64,000 nt of DNA from VRUE01 sp963717375 (GTDB taxonomy: Bacteria > Actinomycetota > Thermoleophilia > Solirubrobacterales > 70-9), in assembly GCA_963717375.1 (NCBI GenBank), contig OY970329.1, positions 1,984,001 to 2,048,000 on the forward strand, in the 5' to 3' direction. The notes beneath the pieces are model-generated. The model ran no database searches. It saw only the letters and a list, made by a program, of their open reading frames with translations, and had not been told where the DNA came from. Shown in pieces: positions 1 to 7,157 of the stretch. Position 1 is the stretch's first letter. Every line of letters starts with the position of its first letter. A program made the position numbers and the translations under genes.

Positions 1-247
1 GCAGCGTTCCCACGCCGGCAATCAGGGCGGCGTTTGGTGACACGCGCCGTCGCTTGGTTTTGGCTGGCGCCTCGGGTTTTGCCGGGGGCCGCTTGATCGT
101 GTCCATAAAGGTTGTGGCGTTCATGAAGGGCAGGCGTGGCTCGCCGCAGCGCTGGCCGCAGTGCAGGCAGTACCGCTGGTCAGGCGCCACTGTGGCCGCG
201 CAGGAAGGGCACTGCTCCCCGGTCGCCGTCACCAGTGAGTGGTTCAC
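1..247 (-). CDS. Zinc-ribbon membrane protein, N-terminal part (runs off window)
   Basis: Reading the minus strand from a GTG at 247 gives 82 codons that stay open to the window edge. Residues 13-30 form a zinc ribbon (CPSC, then CLHC after APDQRY). A Lys/Arg/Pro-rich stretch follows, and then the beginning of a hydrophobic segment (ALIAGVGTL), so this is probably a zinc ribbon-linker-membrane anchor protein. The ribbon is strikingly like the one in the divergent gene starting at 451 (same spacing, shared APxQRYCLxCG), so the two are probably functionally paired. A purine-rich GAAGG lies only a few bases before the GTG, so the exact start is uncertain. The C-terminal domain is not visible and no function can be assigned. 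Confidence 0.6.
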   Translation of the reverse strand, partial: MNHSLVTATGEQCPSCAATVAPDQRYCLHCGQRCGEPRLPFMNATTFMDTIKRPPAKPEAPAKTKRRRVSPNAALIAGVGTL

Positions 248-400
248 AGCCTTCGCCGAGCTGGTCCCGGTCGGGATGTCGGTCGCTGTAAGGGCGTTGG
301 TCGGGTCCATGTGTGTACACCGGGCAGCCACACATTCCGGCAGGGCCGGGGCCTGGCGACGCGGTCGCACACATGGTCAACGCACACGTGGCTTCAGATG

Positions 401-415
401 TTTACGTGTTGTAAA
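401..415. promoter_or_regulatory. Inverted repeat in divergent promoter region
   Basis: The gap 248-450 separates the two divergent zinc-ribbon genes and holds no convincing gene. It contains a perfect inverted repeat TTTAC-GTGTT-GTAAA at 401-415, and a short self-complementary GTGTACAC near 313-320. These AT-richer words stand out in GC-rich surroundings and could be a shared operator for both genes. Function is inferred only from symmetry and position. Confidence 0.35.
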
Positions 416-450
416 GAGGATGACGGTAAGAGCGCCCGATCTTCACACCT

Positions 451-2214
451 GTGTCACATTTGGCAGCTCGGGTGTCGCGAGACTCCGCGGCAGTGGCGAT
501 CTCCAATGACGGTGGCGGTCTGGGCGGGAGCTCCGTTTCGGGCTGCGCGAGCTGTGGTGCTCGCCTCGCGCCCAGCCAGCGTTACTGCCTCGAGTGCGGC
601 GCGCGGCGGGGGCCGCTGCCTGCGGCTGTCACGAATTGGCTCTCGATCGTGCCGCCGGCCGACGCCGAGGGCGCCTCGCCGGAAGGGACCGTCGCCCCGG
701 CAAGTGCTGATCAGGACCCTGCCCCGGCCACGCGTTACATGCCGGCGCCGCGCACAGCGGCGGTTGCCGTGATGAGCCTGCTCGCCTTCGGCGTCCTCCT
801 CGGCGGTCTCACCGGCCCCGCTGCGCAGAGCGCCGGCATCGCGCCGATCGTGCTCTATACCGCGGCCGAACCGGCCCCGGTCAGTGCCCCGGCGCCTGAA
901 GCGGCGCCTGCATCCGTGCCGGCCGAAGCGGCGCCCGCGGTGGCGTCGACAGCTCCGGAAGCCACCCTGCCGGTTGCTCCTGAACCACTCGCGGCCCCTC
1001 CGACGAGGGCGCCGGAGCCGAAAGCGCCGCTCGAACTCCCGGAAGCCCCGACCCTGCCACCGATCCAGCACGTCTTCCTGATCGTGCTCGGTGACAACGG
1101 CTTCGAAAGCGCCTTCGGCGAATCCTCACCCGCGCCCTACCTGGCAAAAACCCTGCGCGCCAAAGGCGAGCTGCTCTCCAACTACTACGCCGTGACGCAG
1201 GGAGACCTGGCGAATGAGATCGCCCTGATCAGCGGCCAGGGACCGACTGTGGAAACCGCAGCAAACTGCCCCAACTACACCGATATCTCGCCGGGCACCG
1301 TGGGCAACGCCGAACAGGTCGTCGGGGCGGGGTGTGTCTATCCCGCCGCGACGCAGAGCCTCCCCGGCCAGCTCGCGGCGGGCGGCAAGAAATGGAAGGC
1401 CTACCTCGAGGGCATCGGCGCCGCCACCGCCCAGCCGACCACCTGTCCGCATCCAGTGCTCGGTACCGCCGACGCCAACCAGGCGCCGCTACCCGGCAAT
1501 CCCTACCTGACCTGGCGCGACCCGTTCGTCTATTTCCACTCGCTGACCGACAGCGCCGAATGCGGTGAAAACGACGTCGGCCTCGAACAGCTCGCCGTCG
1601 ACCTGAAGGCGAAAGCCGGCGCTCCTGCTCTCTCCTACATCGTTCCCAACGCCTGCCACGACGGCGGCGAAGTGCCCTGCGAACCGGGCCAGCCCGCCGG
1701 CCTGGCCGCGGCCGAACCTTTCCTGCAGACGGTGGTGCCGCAGATCGAAGCCTCCGCCGCCTACAAGGAAGAAGGCGGGCTGATCGCGATCACCTTTGCC
1801 CAGGCGCCGCATACGGAAGCGAGCACCGACTCGAGCGCCTGCTGCGCCACGCCCGAATACCCGAACCTGCCAGTGCCAGCGGCACCACCTGCTGCGCCGC
1901 CCGCCAGCGGCCCAGTGAAACCGACTGGCGGCGGTGGCCGGGTGGGGATGCTGCTGATCTCGCCCTACGTCGAACCCGGCAGCCTTAACGAAGCGGGCTA
2001 CTACAACCACTTCTCGCTGCTGCTCAGCATCGAGGAACTCTTCGGCCTGCCGCCGCTCGGCTACGCGGCCGAACCGGCCCTCACCGCCTTCGACAGCAGC
2101 GTGTTCAACGCCGAACCCGCCGCCTCGCCGGAACCGAAGGCCTCAGACGGGCTTGTCAAGAAGCAGGGCAAGCTGGCGCGACTGGGCAAGCAGGGTTCCG
2201 TCGGCGCTCCATAG
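451..2214 (+). CDS. Zinc-ribbon, membrane-anchored phosphoesterase-like protein
   Basis: 587 residues from a GTG. Cys32/35/46/49 form a zinc ribbon like that of the divergent neighbour. About residues 100-122 look like one membrane segment. A Pro/Ala-rich linker (about 135-205) follows, then a PF04185-type phosphoesterase domain (acid phosphatase/phospholipase C family) to the end, with the family landmarks HVFLIVLGDN, NYYAVTQG, ALISGQ and LISPYV. Several positions normally occupied by catalytic or metal residues are altered: the usual EN is DN, the usual serine-nucleophile context (H-x-S-L-x-N-Y) reads Q-G-D-L-A-N-E, and the late TFDE-like motif reads TFAQ. It may therefore be an inactive or changed enzyme facing outside. 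The last 24 codons overlap the convergent thioesterase gene. GTGs at 472 and 493 are alternative starts; both keep the ribbon. Confidence 0.75.
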   Translation: MSHLAARVSRDSAAVAISNDGGGLGGSSVSGCASCGARLAPSQRYCLECGARRGPLPAAVTNWLSIVPPADAEGASPEGTVAPASADQDPAPATRYMPAPRTAAVAVMSLLAFGVLLGGLTGPAAQSAGIAPIVLYTAAEPAPVSAPAPEAAPASVPAEAAPAVASTAPEATLPVAPEPLAAPPTRAPEPKAPLELPEAPTLPPIQHVFLIVLGDNGFESAFGESSPAPYLAKTLRAKGELLSNYYAVTQGDLANEIALISGQGPTVETAANCPNYTDISPGTVGNAEQVVGAGCVYPAATQSLPGQLAAGGKKWKAYLEGIGAATAQPTTCPHPVLGTADANQAPLPGNPYLTWRDPFVYFHSLTDSAECGENDVGLEQLAVDLKAKAGAPALSYIVPNACHDGGEVPCEPGQPAGLAAAEPFLQTVVPQIEASAAYKEEGGLIAITFAQAPHTEASTDSSACCATPEYPNLPVPAAPPAAPPASGPVKPTGGGGRVGMLLISPYVEPGSLNEAGYYNHFSLLLSIEELFGLPPLGYAAEPALTAFDSSVFNAEPAASPEPKASDGLVKKQGKLARLGKQGSVGAP

Positions 2215-2973
2215 CTCGCCGTCTTCCTCGAAGAAGCCGTGGCGCGCGAGGCCTGATTTGAAGACGGCCAGGAAGGGATCCTCGGCCGAAGCGTCGGCCG
2301 GCGGCAGCGGCGAGCGGAAGTGCACGGTGTAGTCGATCGTCGGCGCCGGCACGGCGCGCTCGACGCGAACGAAGGGCGCCGGAAACCAGGCGTCGAGGAT
2401 CGCGGCGGCCAGCGCCGCATCGAGCAGGCGCGGCTCCCGGGCTCGAAACCAGGCGCCGCTGTATGGGGCGCCGCCGGAGAAGGCGGGCTCTCCGAGCGCC
2501 GTCCGCATGCGGTAGTTCTGGAACATCGTCGGCATTCCCGGGACGAGCTCGGGGTCCGGCGCGTACAGCTCCCCGGGTGGCTCCACTTCGGGCATCTTGA
2601 CCTCCGAGTAGCCCGTCGCCTCCCAGTCTTCGGCGAGCACGGCAAGCGCCGTCGCCTGCAGCTTGCCGTCCTGCTCCAGCCGCGCCGAGAGGAAGCTGGC
2701 GCGGCCGCCTTCACGCTCGACGGCGACCGAGATCTCCGCTGGCCCCGCCACGGGGGCGCGAGGGAAGTGGACGGTGAGGGAACGGGGCGCCCGCTCCGGG
2801 CCGGCCATCTTCTGGATCGCCCGCAGGACGATCGCCGCGATGTAGCCGCCGTTGGGCCCCTTCTCGACCCACCAGCGCTCGCTGATCGAAGTCGCGAAGC
2901 GGCCCTTGCCGAGCTCCTCGACTTCCGTATCGGCGTCGAAGGGGTGCAGCGCTGTGCCGGTCTCGTCGCTCAT
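2143..2973 (-). CDS. Acyl-CoA thioesterase family protein
   Basis: 276 residues, likely a double-hotdog thioesterase (TesB/PF13622-like) that hydrolyses acyl-CoA thioesters in the cytoplasm. The N-terminal hotdog carries WWVEKGPNGGYIAA and the helix after it. The C-terminal hotdog has TIDYTVHFRSPLP and ends with the typical DGTLLAQSRQLALL. The ATG at 2973 overlaps the TGA of the MMPL gene as ATGA, so translation is coupled and it is the third gene of the padR-MMPL-thioesterase operon. An upstream in-frame extension exists but lies inside the MMPL gene and is unlikely. Its substrate is unknown; the context suggests processing of an acyl group linked to the MMPL cargo. Its 3' end overlaps the convergent phosphoesterase-like gene by 72 bp. 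Confidence 0.85.
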   Translation of the reverse strand: MSDETGTALHPFDADTEVEELGKGRFATSISERWWVEKGPNGGYIAAIVLRAIQKMAGPERAPRSLTVHFPRAPVAGPAEISVAVEREGGRASFLSARLEQDGKLQATALAVLAEDWEATGYSEVKMPEVEPPGELYAPDPELVPGMPTMFQNYRMRTALGEPAFSGGAPYSGAWFRAREPRLLDAALAAAILDAWFPAPFVRVERAVPAPTIDYTVHFRSPLPPADASAEDPFLAVFKSGLARHGFFEEDGELWSADGTLLAQSRQLALLLDKPV

Positions 2974-5117
2974 GCCCGTCCCGGGGTTGCCTCGGGAGAA
3001 GTGACAGTCTCGCTGACGCCGAACCGCTGGTGCAGGCGCCGCAGCGGCTTTGGCGCCCACCAGTTCCATTTGCCGAGCAGCTCCATCAGCGAGGGGACGA
3101 GCAGCGCTCGCACGATGCTGGCGTCGATCAGCACCGCCAGCGCGGTACCGACCCCGTTCTCCTTGATGAAGATGATCTGGGAGGTCGCGAAGGCGAACAT
3201 CGCGACGGCGAAGAGCAGGGCGGCGGCGGTGACGATGCGGCCGGTGCGCTCGAGTCCGATCGCGACGCACTCCGAGTCCGAGGCGCCGTTGTCGCGCGCC
3301 TCCTTGATCCGCGAGAGCAGGAAGACGGCGTAGTCGGTGGAGAGGCCGAAGGCGACGGCAAAGAGCAGGATCGGCATCGTCTGCTCGATCGCGCCCGGGC
3401 TCGTGTAATTGAGGAAGCCCTCGAAGCGGCCGTCCTGGAAGATCAGCACCAGCAGGCCGAAGACCGCGCTGAGGTTGAGGAAGTTCATCAGCAGCGACTT
3501 GATCGGCAGGATCACCGAGCCGGTCATCAGGAAGAGGATCGTCAGCGTCGCGATGACGATGATCCCGAGCACGATCGGCAGGTGGCTGGTGAGGCTGCTC
3601 TGCAGGTCGACGAAGTCGGCCGTCGCGCCGCCGACCAGCGTCGTCGTCCCGGGCGGCGGTCGCAGGTCGCGAATCTGCTTCACGGTCGTCTGGCTGGCCT
3701 CGGATACAAAGGGGTGACTAGAAACGACCTGGAGTGCGGTCACGTCTCCCTTCAGCGGCAACGGCGGATTGACTTCCGCCACCCCCTTGACCCGGCGCAC
3801 CTGCGCGGCGACCAGTGCGGCAGCCTTGGGTCCGCCGCCTTCGACGTCGATCCAGATCGGCGTTTCGCGGTAGGGCGGGAACTCGTGGCTGACCGTCTCG
3901 TAGGCCTGGCGAGCGCTGGCCGAGGTCGGCAGCACGGTGGGATCGACGGTGTCGAACTTGATGTTGAAGAAGGGGATGCCCATCACGATCAGCAGCGCGG
4001 CGCTGAGCGTTGCCACCGGCACCGGCCTGCGCATGACAAAACGCGAGAGCCGGTACCAGAAGCCGCTCTCATCGGGCCTCGTGTCGGCCTCGGCACGGCG
4101 CTGCAGAAAGCGCGGTGAGAGCGAGTTGACCCGGGTGCCGAGCAGGGTCAGCACGGCCGGCAGTACGGTGAGGGAGATCAGCGCCGCGAAGAGGGCGACC
4201 AGGGCACCGCCGAGGCCCATCGAGTAGAGGAAGCGCTGGGGGAAGACGAGCAGCGAGGCGAGCGCCGCGCTGACCGTCAGTGAGGAGAAGAAGACCGTGC
4301 GGCCCGCGGTCGCGAGCACGCGCCGCATCGCCGCCAGCCCCGGTCCGTCCTTGGCGATCTCCTCGCGATAGCGGGAGACGACGAAGAGGCTGTAGTCGAT
4401 CGCCAGCCCGAGGCCCAGCGCCGTTGTCAGGTTGAGGGCGAAGATCGAGATCGAGCCGACCTCGCTGGCGATGCGCAGGATCAGGAAGGTGCCGACGATC
4501 GCCAGGCCGCCGATCATCAGCGGCAGCACCGAGGCGACGAGGCTGCGGAAGAAGAGGAAGGAGAGCAGGAAGAGCAGGGGGAAGGCGAGCATCTCGGCCA
4601 TCCGCAGGTCCTTCTCGACCTGATCGTTGACCTGCTCCTGGGCGACCGCGGCGCCGCCGACGATGACTCCCGGCCGCTTGGACAGTTCGTCGGCGATGTC
4701 GGCGCCCGTTTCCTGCCACTTCTTATCGTCGAAGGTCTTCAGCGCGACGGCGAAGTAGGTCGAGCGGCCGTCTTTGGAGACGAAGACGGGGGAGTGGGTG
4801 TCGTAGTAGCCGGTTACGGACTTGACGTCGGGGCGCCTGCGCACGCTGCGCTCGAGTGCCTCGACCCGGGCCCGCGTTGCCGGCGCGGCGACCGGGGCGT
4901 CCTTGACGATCGCCAGAACGGCGGGGATCCGCAGCCCGGCGTCGTGCAGCCGTTCCCTCGATTCGACCGTCTCGGTCGCCGGGTCATCGGCGCCATAGGG
5001 GTCGAGGCGGTTCGCGACCGAGCCGCCGAGTGCCGCGGCGACGAGGAAGAAGAGGAGGGCGAAGAGACCGACGCGGCGGGCGCGGCCGTCGGCGAGGCGG
5101 GCGAGGGCGTCAAACAT
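2970..5117 (-). CDS. MMPL-family RND transporter
   Basis: 715 residues with the duplicated MMPL architecture: an N-terminal membrane helix, a periplasmic loop, a helix bundle (about 170-370), a second loop and a second bundle (about 520-690). The paired Asp-Tyr motifs thought to relay protons are present in both halves (GLAIDYSLFVVSRY and GLSTDYAVFLLSRI). Members export lipids, or other hydrophobic molecules, across the inner membrane using proton-motive force. The start codon shares one base with the upstream padR stop (TGATG), and the stop overlaps the thioesterase start, so all three genes are translationally coupled. A lipid or hydrophobic cargo is inferred from family and from the thioesterase partner. 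Confidence 0.9.
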   Translation of the reverse strand: MFDALARLADGRARRVGLFALLFFLVAAALGGSVANRLDPYGADDPATETVESRERLHDAGLRIPAVLAIVKDAPVAAPATRARVEALERSVRRRPDVKSVTGYYDTHSPVFVSKDGRSTYFAVALKTFDDKKWQETGADIADELSKRPGVIVGGAAVAQEQVNDQVEKDLRMAEMLAFPLLFLLSFLFFRSLVASVLPLMIGGLAIVGTFLILRIASEVGSISIFALNLTTALGLGLAIDYSLFVVSRYREEIAKDGPGLAAMRRVLATAGRTVFFSSLTVSAALASLLVFPQRFLYSMGLGGALVALFAALISLTVLPAVLTLLGTRVNSLSPRFLQRRAEADTRPDESGFWYRLSRFVMRRPVPVATLSAALLIVMGIPFFNIKFDTVDPTVLPTSASARQAYETVSHEFPPYRETPIWIDVEGGGPKAAALVAAQVRRVKGVAEVNPPLPLKGDVTALQVVSSHPFVSEASQTTVKQIRDLRPPPGTTTLVGGATADFVDLQSSLTSHLPIVLGIIVIATLTILFLMTGSVILPIKSLLMNFLNLSAVFGLLVLIFQDGRFEGFLNYTSPGAIEQTMPILLFAVAFGLSTDYAVFLLSRIKEARDNGASDSECVAIGLERTGRIVTAAALLFAVAMFAFATSQIIFIKENGVGTALAVLIDASIVRALLVPSLMELLGKWNWWAPKPLRRLHQRFGVSETVTSPEATPGRA

Positions 5118-5671
5118 CAGTTGCTCCTTTCGCGGGGAGCGGGGTTGAGGAGGCGATCCTCCATCCGCTCACACCAGTCTGCGAACCACTCGTTGAACTC
5201 GATCCCGCCCTGCAGCACGATCAGCGGGTAGGGGTCGTCCTGCTTCAGCTTTTCTTCTGCCTCCGGCGCCATCGCGTGCAGCCGGGCGGCGATGCCGTTG
5301 CGGTACTCACGCATCGAGCGCAGCGTCTCGGCGGCCTGCTCGGGGGGTAGCACCCCGGCGAAGAACAGTTTCAGCAGCCCTTCTTCGCGCATCTCAACCG
5401 TTTGTGGCGGTTGGCGCAGCCAGTCCTTGAGCTCGCGCTCGCCGGCCTCGGTGATCGCGTAGACGGTGCGCTTGCGCTCGCCCCGCGGGACGTCGCTGCC
5501 CTCGACCAGTCCGGCCTCGGAGAGCCGCTTCAGCTGCGGGTAGATCTGCCCGTAGCTGGCGGCCCAGAAGAACCGGGTGGTGTTGTCGACCAGGGCCTTG
5601 ATCTCATAGCCGGAGCGCGGCTCGCGGCTGATCATGCCGAGGATCACGTAGGCGGTCGGGCTCAGCTCCAT
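5117..5671 (-). CDS. PadR-family transcriptional regulator
   Basis: 184 residues from the ATG at 5671. Residues about 1-85 form the PadR winged helix (ELSPTAYVILGMI, GYEIKALVD, YGQIYPQLKRLSEAGLV, and the wing with RTVYAITEAGERELKDWL). A helical C-terminal dimerisation/ligand domain (Vir/PadR-C type) follows. A TTG at 5683 could extend it by four residues, but it lies within the operator palindrome, and the ATG sits 10 bases after a TANNNT box (TATATT, 5687-5682), favouring the ATG as a leaderless start. PadR proteins usually repress their own operon and an adjacent exporter until a ligand binds; the coupled MMPL gene fits. Confidence 0.9.
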   Translation of the reverse strand: MELSPTAYVILGMISREPRSGYEIKALVDNTTRFFWAASYGQIYPQLKRLSEAGLVEGSDVPRGERKRTVYAITEAGERELKDWLRQPPQTVEMREEGLLKLFFAGVLPPEQAAETLRSMREYRNGIAARLHAMAPEAEEKLKQDDPYPLIVLQGGIEFNEWFADWCERMEDRLLNPAPRERSN

Positions 5672-5681
5672 CTTGCCGCGC

Positions 5682-5701
5682 AATATATCGGGCAGATATA
5701 T
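5682..5701 (-). promoter_or_regulatory. Palindromic operator overlapping padR -10 box
   Basis: A perfect inverted repeat ATATATC-GGGCA-GATATAT occupies 5683-5701, directly upstream of padR. The predicted minus-strand -10 box (TATATT, 5687-5682) lies in one arm, so a protein bound here would block RNA polymerase. Such an AT-rich palindrome is conspicuous in this GC-rich DNA. Autorepression by PadR is an inference from position. Confidence 0.65.
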
Positions 5702-5740
5702 CTAGAAGTGTGATCTCCCGCACATGTAATCTGCAGGGCG

Positions 5741-5977
5741 ATGCCGATCGACCAAAGCAAGATGGGCCAGGTTGTGACCGCGCAGATGGAGGCGCTGGAA
5801 GCCGACTACGGCGAGGACTGCCAGATCGGCGACGTCTGCACGATCGTCGAGGTCGTCGGCCCCCACGGCTCGCACGTCCGCGTGCGCACCAGCGACATGC
5901 GCCCGCACATGGCCCTCGGCCTGATCCGCATGGCCGAGCACGCGATGCTCGGCAACCTCGGCGGCGCCGAGGACTAG
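5741..5977 (+). CDS. Small conserved-looking protein of unknown function
   Basis: 78 residues (MPIDQSKMG... LGGAED), acidic and soluble, with no membrane segment. I do not recognise a named domain. The middle (CTIVEVVGPHGSHVRVRTSD) looks like a compact beta-rich core and the C-terminal part is helical. The start is supported by a TANNNT box (TAATCT, 5727-5732) eight bases upstream of the ATG, consistent with a leaderless message. The gene is convergent with the GAF/HD-GYP gene, separated by 10 bases. Codon use resembles the neighbours, which argues for a real gene. Confidence 0.65.
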   Translation: MPIDQSKMGQVVTAQMEALEADYGEDCQIGDVCTIVEVVGPHGSHVRVRTSDMRPHMALGLIRMAEHAMLGNLGGAED

Positions 5978-5987
5978 CGGCGGCGTC

Positions 5988-7097
5988 CTAGCCCAACTCG
6001 GCGACCAGAGCGGCGACGACGGCCGGGTCGAACTGCGTGCCTGCGCCGGCGTGAAGCTCGGCGATCGCGTCCCGCTTCGGCATCGCCTTGCGGTAGGAGC
6101 GGTCAGAGGTCATCGCGTGGTATGCGTCGCAGGTGGCGATGATCATCGCGCCGCGGGGAATCTCCTCGCTGCGCAGGCCGTCGGGGTAGCCGCCACCGTC
6201 GACGCGCTCGTGGGCGGAGCGAACCATCGGCGCGACCGGTGCGAGGAAGGGGATGCGCTCGAGCATGCGCGCGCCGACCGCCGTGTGCGTGTCCATCTTC
6301 CGCCGCTCCTCGGCGGTCAGCGGACCGGTCTTGCGCAGCAGCTCCGCCGGCACGCCAATCTTGCCGACGTCATGCAGGAGGGCGCCGTAACGGAGGCGAT
6401 CGAGCTCGGGGCCGCCGATCCCCATCCGCGCGCCGACCCGCACGGCCAGCTCGGCGACCTCGTTGGCGTGCTCGGCGGTGTAGGCGTCCTGCAGCTCGAC
6501 CGCGTCGGCGAGGACGCCAAGGGTGGTGAGGAAGGCGCCCTCGAGTTCGTCGACGAGCTGGCAGCGGTAGATCGCCGCGCCGACCTGGCCGGCGACGATG
6601 TGGGCGAGCAGCAGGTCCTCATCGGCGAAGGCGTCACGCTCCTCCTGCTCGAGGTTCATCACTCCCCAGACCGAGCCGCCAACCCGGATCGGCAGCGAGA
6701 GCTCCGAGCCGGGATCGGTGCGGGGATTGCGATCGAGGTAGTCGGAGTCGAGCCGGGTGTCGTTGACCATCACCGCCTCGCCAGTGCGGGCGACGCGGCC
6801 GTTGACGCCGATCTCGACCGGCTGGACCATGGCGAGGAAGTCGTCGGCACCCTCGGCCAGCGGCCCGGCCCCCGCGACGACGCGCAGCGAGCCGTCCGGA
6901 TCGAGCCGCTGCACCACCGCCAGGTAGTAGTCGAAGGAGTCGTGCAGCTGGCGCACCGCCATGGTCGCGACGTCCTCGACGCTGTGGGCGTGCGCGAGGC
7001 TTGTCGCGAGGCGGCTGCCGACGAGCAGGCGCTCGTCTTGGCCGGCGCCACCCGCCGCCGCTATCGCCATCGGTATGTCGGCCGTGCCCGGCTCCAT
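5988..7097 (-). CDS. GAF and HD-GYP domain signalling phosphodiesterase
   Basis: 369 residues. About 20-175 is a GAF sensor domain (ERLLVGSRLATSLAHA, FDYYLAVVQRL, SLPIRVGGSVWGVMNLEQ). About 185-369 is an HD-GYP domain with HANEVAELA, LLHDVGKIGVP, HTAVGARML and the signature SAHERVDGGGYPDGL followed by ATCDAYHAMTSDRSYRKAM, all expected for an active cyclic-di-GMP phosphodiesterase. The protein probably senses a small ligand or redox state and degrades c-di-GMP in the cytoplasm. The frame stays open far upstream, antisense to lysC, but homology begins near the ATG at 7097, so that start was chosen. No Shine-Dalgarno is evident. The gene is divergent from lysC with 60 bases between. Confidence 0.88.
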   Translation of the reverse strand: MEPGTADIPMAIAAAGGAGQDERLLVGSRLATSLAHAHSVEDVATMAVRQLHDSFDYYLAVVQRLDPDGSLRVVAGAGPLAEGADDFLAMVQPVEIGVNGRVARTGEAVMVNDTRLDSDYLDRNPRTDPGSELSLPIRVGGSVWGVMNLEQEERDAFADEDLLLAHIVAGQVGAAIYRCQLVDELEGAFLTTLGVLADAVELQDAYTAEHANEVAELAVRVGARMGIGGPELDRLRYGALLHDVGKIGVPAELLRKTGPLTAEERRKMDTHTAVGARMLERIPFLAPVAPMVRSAHERVDGGGYPDGLRSEEIPRGAMIIATCDAYHAMTSDRSYRKAMPKRDAIAELHAGAGTQFDPAVVAALVAELG

Positions 7098-7157
7098 GTT
7101 GGGCGCACATCGGCACGGCTGCGGCGAGCCTTTAGGGCCGACTATCCTCAACCTTCT

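Noticed and set aside
54..772. Overlapping plus-strand frames at 54-509 and 239-772
   Set aside because: They overlap the minus-strand zinc-ribbon gene and the start of the phosphoesterase-like gene and read as arbitrary basic peptides.
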